Positions 58,601-64,000 of a stretch of DNA of 64,000 nucleotides are shown in pieces (within the stretch, counting starts at the first letter, position 1; each line of letters opens with the position of its first letter). The translations under genes were made by a program, and so were the position numbers. The notes under the pieces are model-generated. The model saw nothing but the letters and a program-made list of their open reading frames with translations, was not told the DNA's origin and did not search any database. Source of the DNA: Gymnogyps californianus (Eukaryota; Chordata; Aves; Accipitriformes; Cathartidae); assembly GCF_018139145.2 (NCBI RefSeq), contig NC_059473.1:65020707-65084706 (forward strand), read 5' to 3'.

Positions 58601-61562
58601 AGAACAATTGATGTGACTTCGAGGAGTGTTTTTCCACACTGCTGGCACAGAAGAAGACATGTTCTAAAGGAGGAGGTACTAGGGTGAGAAGAGATTACAA
58701 GCATTCAGATTTATTGGAATAATTCTTGGAGCCCTCTGTATTAAGCTGAAAGGCTGAGGGCTAAGGAGCCCTGCCTGCTCCATGGCATGCCCTGAGCTCC
58801 CATTTATTTGGGGCTGCAAATGACTGCTGCACCCCTTCAGCAAGGCTCTCTTCATGAGACACGAGCAGCAGGCACAGAGGAGTTTGCAAGGCTGGATTGC
58901 ACTCGCTCTTTCCACCCTCTGTAACATGGAGCAGCGACCCACTTTCACAGTACCAAACCAGGGAAGCCAAGTGTGAAAGCTGAAGTTTTTTTGGATCCTG
59001 GACAAGTTACCTGGGACACTGACTGCAGTCCAACATGAAATCTGCTTACCCCAGAGCAGCAGCACAAAGAAGGTCCAAGGCTTTCTCTGCTCTCACCAGC
59101 ACTGTGGATCCAGTGCAAAGAGGCAATAGCTACTTCTGGCTTAGCCCCAGATTTACAGGGCCCTGGGAAAAGAAAAGTAGCATGCGGAGGCAGCTCCTGT
59201 GGCTAATCCTGGTGCCAAGCAGCCACTCTGTTTGATACTTCTTTACTCAGAGGAGTTTGCAAAATTTCGGTCATATTAGTATCCTACCTATATAAGGAAA
59301 AGGACCATGGATAACCAGTTTTGCTCCTAGGCTTTTTTTCAGCATAGTCTGAGTCACCCTTGTTAGATGTAGGAGCAACAGAAATAGAAACAGAAATTCT
59401 CACTGAAATAGGCCCAGGGAAGTCATCATAGCCTCAGTCTTCTCTCCACTCCCTCCCAAGTTTTCCTAGGCATTGCATAAATACAGCAGGAGATTGTCCA
59501 TACCTCAAAGGAGTTTTAATCTAAATATTATCAGAGATTTAATAGCAGTTCAAATGTTTCAAAATTTTCCAACTTCGCATACCACATGCATTACTACTGG
59601 TGCAGCTCTGTTTAGAGCAACCTGAATTGCACAGGTGAAGAAGCCTGTGGGGCTGGGTAGCATGTACAGCCACTGAATGCTCTTGGGGATTGATTTTTCA
59701 GGGACTTCTTGACGTGTTGTGCTTCTGTCCCTATTTTTGACATATGCCCACCAGCTCTTCGAATATACTGTTATTGACTGGAAGAAGTCACCTCAAAGGG
59801 GCAAAGAACACAAATTACAAATTGTGTTGTCAATTGTCAGGTGGGTGGCTGACTTGTGACTGTTACTGCAGAGCACACCTACACTGGCTTTTAGTGAGCA
59901 TTGTTGGCTTGAATCAATCAGCCTTCCTTATCCTTGCCCTATTTTCAGAATAACACCTGTAAACATGACACCAAACAGTGTATGGGTTTCCCTAATTTTC
60001 ATTTGTCATTCCTCATGTTCACAGTGTTTAGTGAATTATATTCTGTAGTTCAGGACTGACCCCTCATGAGACAGGTGAAATCTAGACTTCCCTGGAGATG
60101 TCTGGTAAACTTTCCACTAACTTGAATAGAGCTGGGATCAATTTCTCATTACTGGGATTTTGAGGGGTTTTTGTTTGTTTGTTTGTATATTATTTGTGTT
60201 CAGTATTTCCTGTTCATAGAGTATTTATGGAACATCTTAATAGAATATAATGCCTTGGTATGAATCTTTCAATAAGCTTTGGTGCTTTCTTCAAGATACT
60301 GTTCCTTGTTTTGAGGAAAGTGTTCAATGGAAATTGTGCAAGCCTCTCTTTGTTGAATCAAAGAACAAAAAAACAGAAAACCTGTAAAAGAGACACTAAA
60401 ATACTGCAAACAGATTGAATGTTTCACTGGTCTTGCTCCCATTTCAGCTCCAAGCACTCTGGCAATCCTGTATCTTAAACACCTGGCCCATTGCCTTGGC
60501 TGAAGAGAGATGTTTTTGTGTGTCAGGCCTCCAGGTTTCAAAATACATTTGTGTCAGCAGCAGCTGTTTTTGGTGGTTCATTGATCACACATAGGAAAAG
60601 ATCCTACCAAGTCCTCTAATACTTTAGAAAACTTTGCAGTGAGAGATTTCTCCAGATGGGGTTAATGCTCCTAAATGATCGGAGGGAACATCAGTACTAT
60701 TTTATGAGCTGGTATTATGTGATAGTAGAACTTCACTTACAAAGACTAAATTAATCCTACCTTGGAAGTGCTTGATTTTGATACTCCAATATTTAAGTTT
60801 GTAGTTCTTTTAAAGCAGGATTTTAGAATTTTTTTTTTTTTTTTTTAACAAATCTTCCTTGGCTATTTTGTCCCATAGTGCTAGTGTATGGACAGCGCAG
60901 AGAAGTGGAATAATTCTGAAAAAGCAGTCCTGGGACCATAGTCCAACTGGACAGGGCATTGAGATTGGAAAATCCACAAGAATACTCTCATCTACCCTTG
61001 CTTCTGAAAGGCTGATGCCGCTCCTCTTTCAATTTACAGGGGTATCTTTACTTGTCCATTTTAACCATAATCAGGGCTCCTATACTCCTTCCTGAGATTT
61101 CCTGGCTAGAAACCATGTACAGAAGAACATGCTTCTCCAGGAGATGTTTGACCTGCAGGTAGATTGCACACGTGCACTAAATCTGAGGCTTTCAAAGTAT
61201 ACCAGACTTTGTGCTTAAGTGTAAATGAGCTGTATAGCTCAAGTGCAATTAAATTGATACTGCTGGGAGCTGTTAGAGTCACAGGGAGGACTGGTGCAGC
61301 TGATCTGCTCTTGCACTGCCAAGGAGGCCCAGGGCTCTGAAGCATGAAGCAGTTAGGTAGGAGGGAGTGCAGATCTGCTTCCCCTGGCCTGCCAGATGCC
61401 CAGGAATGCTGAACAAGTCTAAAATCCCCTGCTACTCTTCCTAGACAATACTTCTGAGTGGCAAAACAGTTTTCATGGTGACCTTGCCCACTGCTGTGCT
61501 CAGAGACTCCTTGTTGGGCTGAAGTTTTTGGGGAGCTGTGGGGCTGTGCCTCGGCTCCTCAC
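58601..61562. other. Gene-free sequence
   Basis: No supportable gene. Contents include a T18 run (60,829-60,846), a short (GTTT)n near 60,170-60,187, and about 60,105-60,140 resembling the ancient 'TTGACTTCAATGGAGCTGGGATCA' repeat. A 128-codon minus-strand frame at 58,679-59,065 is unrecognised. Confidence 0.55.
60829..60846. repeat. T18 homopolymer
   Basis: Uninterrupted T-run. It could be the antisense poly(A) of a minus-strand retroposon, but the sequence following it is not a recognisable gene copy or LINE and no target duplication was found. Confidence 0.9.
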
Positions 61563-61716
61563 CTCTGCCTGTGTGAGTGGGTTTCGCAGGTTTCTGATCC
61601 TGTGGGACAAAGTCCACTGAAGCTCCTGGTAGCTTCCCAGTCCCTTCTCTGGGGTGAGGATTAGGCTGGTTGTCTTCGGCATGGGAGTTTGTCCGTTTAT
61701 CAAGAGCACAGGAGGG
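61563..61716 (-). other. Candidate minus-strand exon
   Basis: The minus strand has a strong acceptor ('ccactctcatcctcctgcag', AG at 61,718-61,717) and a good donor (CAGAG|GTGAGG, GT at 61,562-61,561) enclosing 154 bases. The block lies within a 151-codon open frame (61,441-61,896) whose product is Pro/Lys/Thr-rich (for example DFVPQDQKPAKPTHTGRG). No family is recognised. It sits where CpG begins to rise toward the right edge, and a minus-strand donor at 63,520 could be its upstream partner. Confidence 0.22.
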
Positions 61717-62342
61717 CTGCAGGAGGATGAGAGTGGAGCTAATGCGTGTTGCTCTTTTTCTATGTTTCTTCCACATGATTGCTGGCAGATGTGACCTGTG
61801 ACAAATCCTTGAAATATGGCTGTGCAGACAGAGATGGGATAGATCCAAGGGTAAAAAGCCTGTGCTCAGAAGATGCTGTGCTGTGACAGATTGCATGAGT
61901 TCAGATGTATCTCTCTCCCATCTCCTGTTTGCCGTTGCTTACTTAGAGGAAAGCAGAACTGCCGAGCAGGACGGCTGAGCAGGGCTCATTTCCTTACTCC
62001 CGAAACCTACGGAGTGGGGAAACACATGCTAGTCCAAACACTGAGGCGCTCCTAACAATATGGATCATTTGAGACTGAGGAGCGGAGCTGAAATGACAGA
62101 GATAGTTTGTGCCAGAAGTGCATTTTTTGTGAATGCTGAAATCCTGACATTCCTGGCTAGCCCAGTATAAATATGGCCACCCAAGTGCTGTGGCATTATT
62201 TGAGTTCATCTGCTGAATAGCTGTTATGTGGTTTCTTTGGCAGCCCAGTGATTCCCTGAACTGACAGAAAACCGTGGCCCTGCTCTCTGTGGCTGCTGCG
62301 TGGGGGCCAGTGTTACAAAAAAACCCAAACATGCCGTGACCC

Positions 62343-62475
62343 TGCGAAAGCACACAGGCCCGTGCATCCCCGCCGGCATGCGGCTCGCTAACGGTGCTTG
62401 AAGGCGAGCGTGTGCGTGCACCCTGCGCTGGAGCTGGCCTCTCTCCTCCCCGCCTGCGTGGCTGTCGCGAGGCCC
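62343..62475. promoter_or_regulatory. Small dense CpG cluster
   Basis: About 15 CpG dinucleotides in about 130 bases, including TCGCGA near 62,465-62,470. It stands out from the CpG-poor surroundings. It is shorter than a conventional CpG island. Confidence 0.35.
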
Positions 62476-63427
62476 AACCTGGGAACAGATTTCCCTGTCC
62501 TCCCCCTTAAAACGCAAACAATTTCTCACAACTGTAACCGGAGGAAGAAGCAGCACATTTATATTAAGCTTGCGCTTGGCTGGGTGTGTTTATGCTCTGT
62601 TTCTGAAAACTGGACTGGGCACATTAGTAACATGGGACAAAGTTCAGTTTGTACGATGCAAAGAGGGCTGTGGGGGAAGATGACCTGGAGGTCGATACCG
62701 AGGCTCCTCCCTGGGAATTATTTTTCTTTTAATATTTGCAGTTTGTTGTAATCTGGTCCCTCCCAAGGGAAATAATTTGCTCTACTCAAGGCATTTCATA
62801 AGCTCCAAAGAGAAGCTCTTGCTTTGCTGGGACAACAGAGAGGAGGAACCACAGTATCCCACAACAGCAAAGAAAACGTCATAACTTTCTGTTCAGATCC
62901 AAGGCAGGATTTTTCAAAAAGGGAAGGAGGAAGCCTCTTCTCTAGCAAGCTATGGCAAAATAAAATACCAACACCCTTCTTTGAACTGAAAAGAAAAAAT
63001 CAACAGAAATGCAGTGGAGACTGCGTACCAGGAGCTCATGGGCCCTAGCCTTCCTTCAGACGCTCGTCCAAGCTTTTTGCACCGCTCAGGAGCTTTTTAG
63101 TCTCTCCAGCCATAATACAGGAGTCAAATATCAACCCACATTATTTTTATGGTTAGTAGATTGCACTACTGCACTGTCAAACCCCAGAGTTTTATAAGAC
63201 CTAAAGCAGTGTAGAAACACCAGAATGAAGGAAACAGGGAGTTTCACTGTCTCAGCCTAGCGAGCAGGCAATATTTCCAAACTACCAAAATTATTTAGAA
63301 ATGTAACCCCCATTTATTTAGGGCCAAGTCGATTAACGTGAAAGGAGCAATGTGTCCTTGCAACTAAACCGCTATAGGGACCCAAAAAAAGATAATTTAA
63401 GCCTAGTTTAGGTGTCGGCACTGCAGC

Positions 63428-63790
63428 ACGCTGTTCAGAGGCGCCCGCCTTTGCCAACAGGGCTTACGCTTCTGAGCCGCTTGGGCATGAATTAAGTCTG
63501 TTACTCAGCCGGCGCTTACCTGGGGCAGGGGATAGATAACGCCCCGCGTTAAAGCCTCTGCAGGCAAGAGGGGATGCTAGCAGGGAGCCGGGGCGGCGCT
63601 TGTGTCCATTCTCACAGCTCCCCTGGCTGGAGCGGGGCCAGGCCTTCTAACCTCTGACTACCTTGCTCAGTCCAATCCCACAGCACTTTCTGTTTGTTTA
63701 ACACTGTCCAGCAGCCTTGAGATAATGGGGATGTTGCCGGAGAGAACGGGGCCAGCGTGGGGCCGGCCTCGCAGCTCTCCAGCGCCGAAC
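63428..63790 (-). promoter_or_regulatory. CpG-rich block with minus-strand splice donor
   Basis: About 20 CpG dinucleotides in about 360 bases by hand count. On the minus strand CCCCAG|GTAAGC (GT at 63,519-63,518) is a near-perfect donor at the left side of the block. This is the arrangement expected of a CpG-island promoter with a non-coding first exon transcribed leftward. No TATA or initiator could be fixed. Confidence 0.3.
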
Positions 63791-64000
63791 AAATCACAGC
63801 CCAGAGGTACTTCAAACATGCCAGACCTCCAAGTGGGCCATGATGTCCAACACCAGTGGGTCAGGACTCAACTTGGAGCTCTGAGACACCTGCTTGTCAC
63901 CTAGCCGTTAGCAAAGTCTGGCCTAATTCGATCGTCTCGGGGCTGTGCTAGCCACAGAAATCCTGGTCAGTGTAGAAAATTCTCTTCTGCTCAAAATAAA

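Larger units (their letters stand above)
61717..64000. other. GC- and CpG-rising right edge
   Basis: No recognisable coding sequence. CpG clusters appear at 62,343-62,475 and 63,428-63,790. Frames of 100-119 codons appear on both strands, as expected from fewer stop codons at higher GC, and none is recognisable. Confidence 0.5.

Noticed and set aside
58403..58660. Minus-strand exon at 58,407-58,554 (strong acceptor, GTGAGT donor, open frame)
   Set aside because: The acceptor and part of the frame fall in text that fits a MIR core ('tcatctgtaa'), which naturally supplies pyrimidine-AG sequences in antisense.
60829..60846. Poly(T) as the tail of a processed pseudogene on the minus strand
   Set aside because: The adjoining sequence matches no gene I recognise and no flanking duplication was found.

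Overview
This window looks like non-coding nuclear DNA from a bird. The diagnostic elements are a CR1 LINE 3' end on the minus strand (about 33.8-34.4 kb), with the avian-type octamer tail and a readable piece of CR1 reverse transcriptase, and two solo LTRs of one endogenous-retrovirus family (42,934-43,516 and 49,967-50,389). I know closely similar LTRs from many neoavian genomes. The species cannot be fixed from this sequence. By eye the DNA is AT-rich (roughly 40% GC), CpG-poor and has no bacterial gene organisation.

I found no protein-coding gene, rRNA or intact tRNA that I can support. The open frames are short and scattered over all six frames, and none reads as a recognised protein except the CR1 remnants. 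The window is best described as a gene desert or the inside of a very large intron. A few blocks have good splice-site context and are listed as low-confidence exon candidates (8,363-8,487 +; 51,647-51,693 +; 56,578-56,780 -; 61,563-61,716 -).

Layout: 1-31 kb is mostly unique AT-rich sequence with a MITE-like palindrome (7.9 kb), a cluster of hairpins beside a tandem duplication (9.44-9.55 kb), two sharp palindromes (18.7 and 19.3 kb) and a MIR remnant (24.7 kb). The stretch 31-34.5 kb holds an old and a younger CR1 fragment, both on the minus strand. The stretch 34.5-50.4 kb has a MIR-like remnant, a Z-DNA-prone alternating tract (37.3 kb), tRNA-derived SINE remnants, the two solo LTRs, an isolated CpG-rich block (47.0-47.3 kb), a CORE-SINE/MIR-type element (48 kb) and a purine-rich microsatellite (48.8-49.0 kb). 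The stretch 50.4-61 kb is again almost featureless. From about 61.4 kb to the right edge GC and CpG rise, which suggests approach to a gene or promoter outside the window.

I did not find a new biological system. The observations most worth checking are the orphan CpG-rich block, the CpG-rich right edge with a minus-strand splice donor, the exon candidates, and the two independently inserted LTRs that carry a CRE-TATA promoter cassette. Percentages and repeat identities come from reading and memory, not from an alignment.
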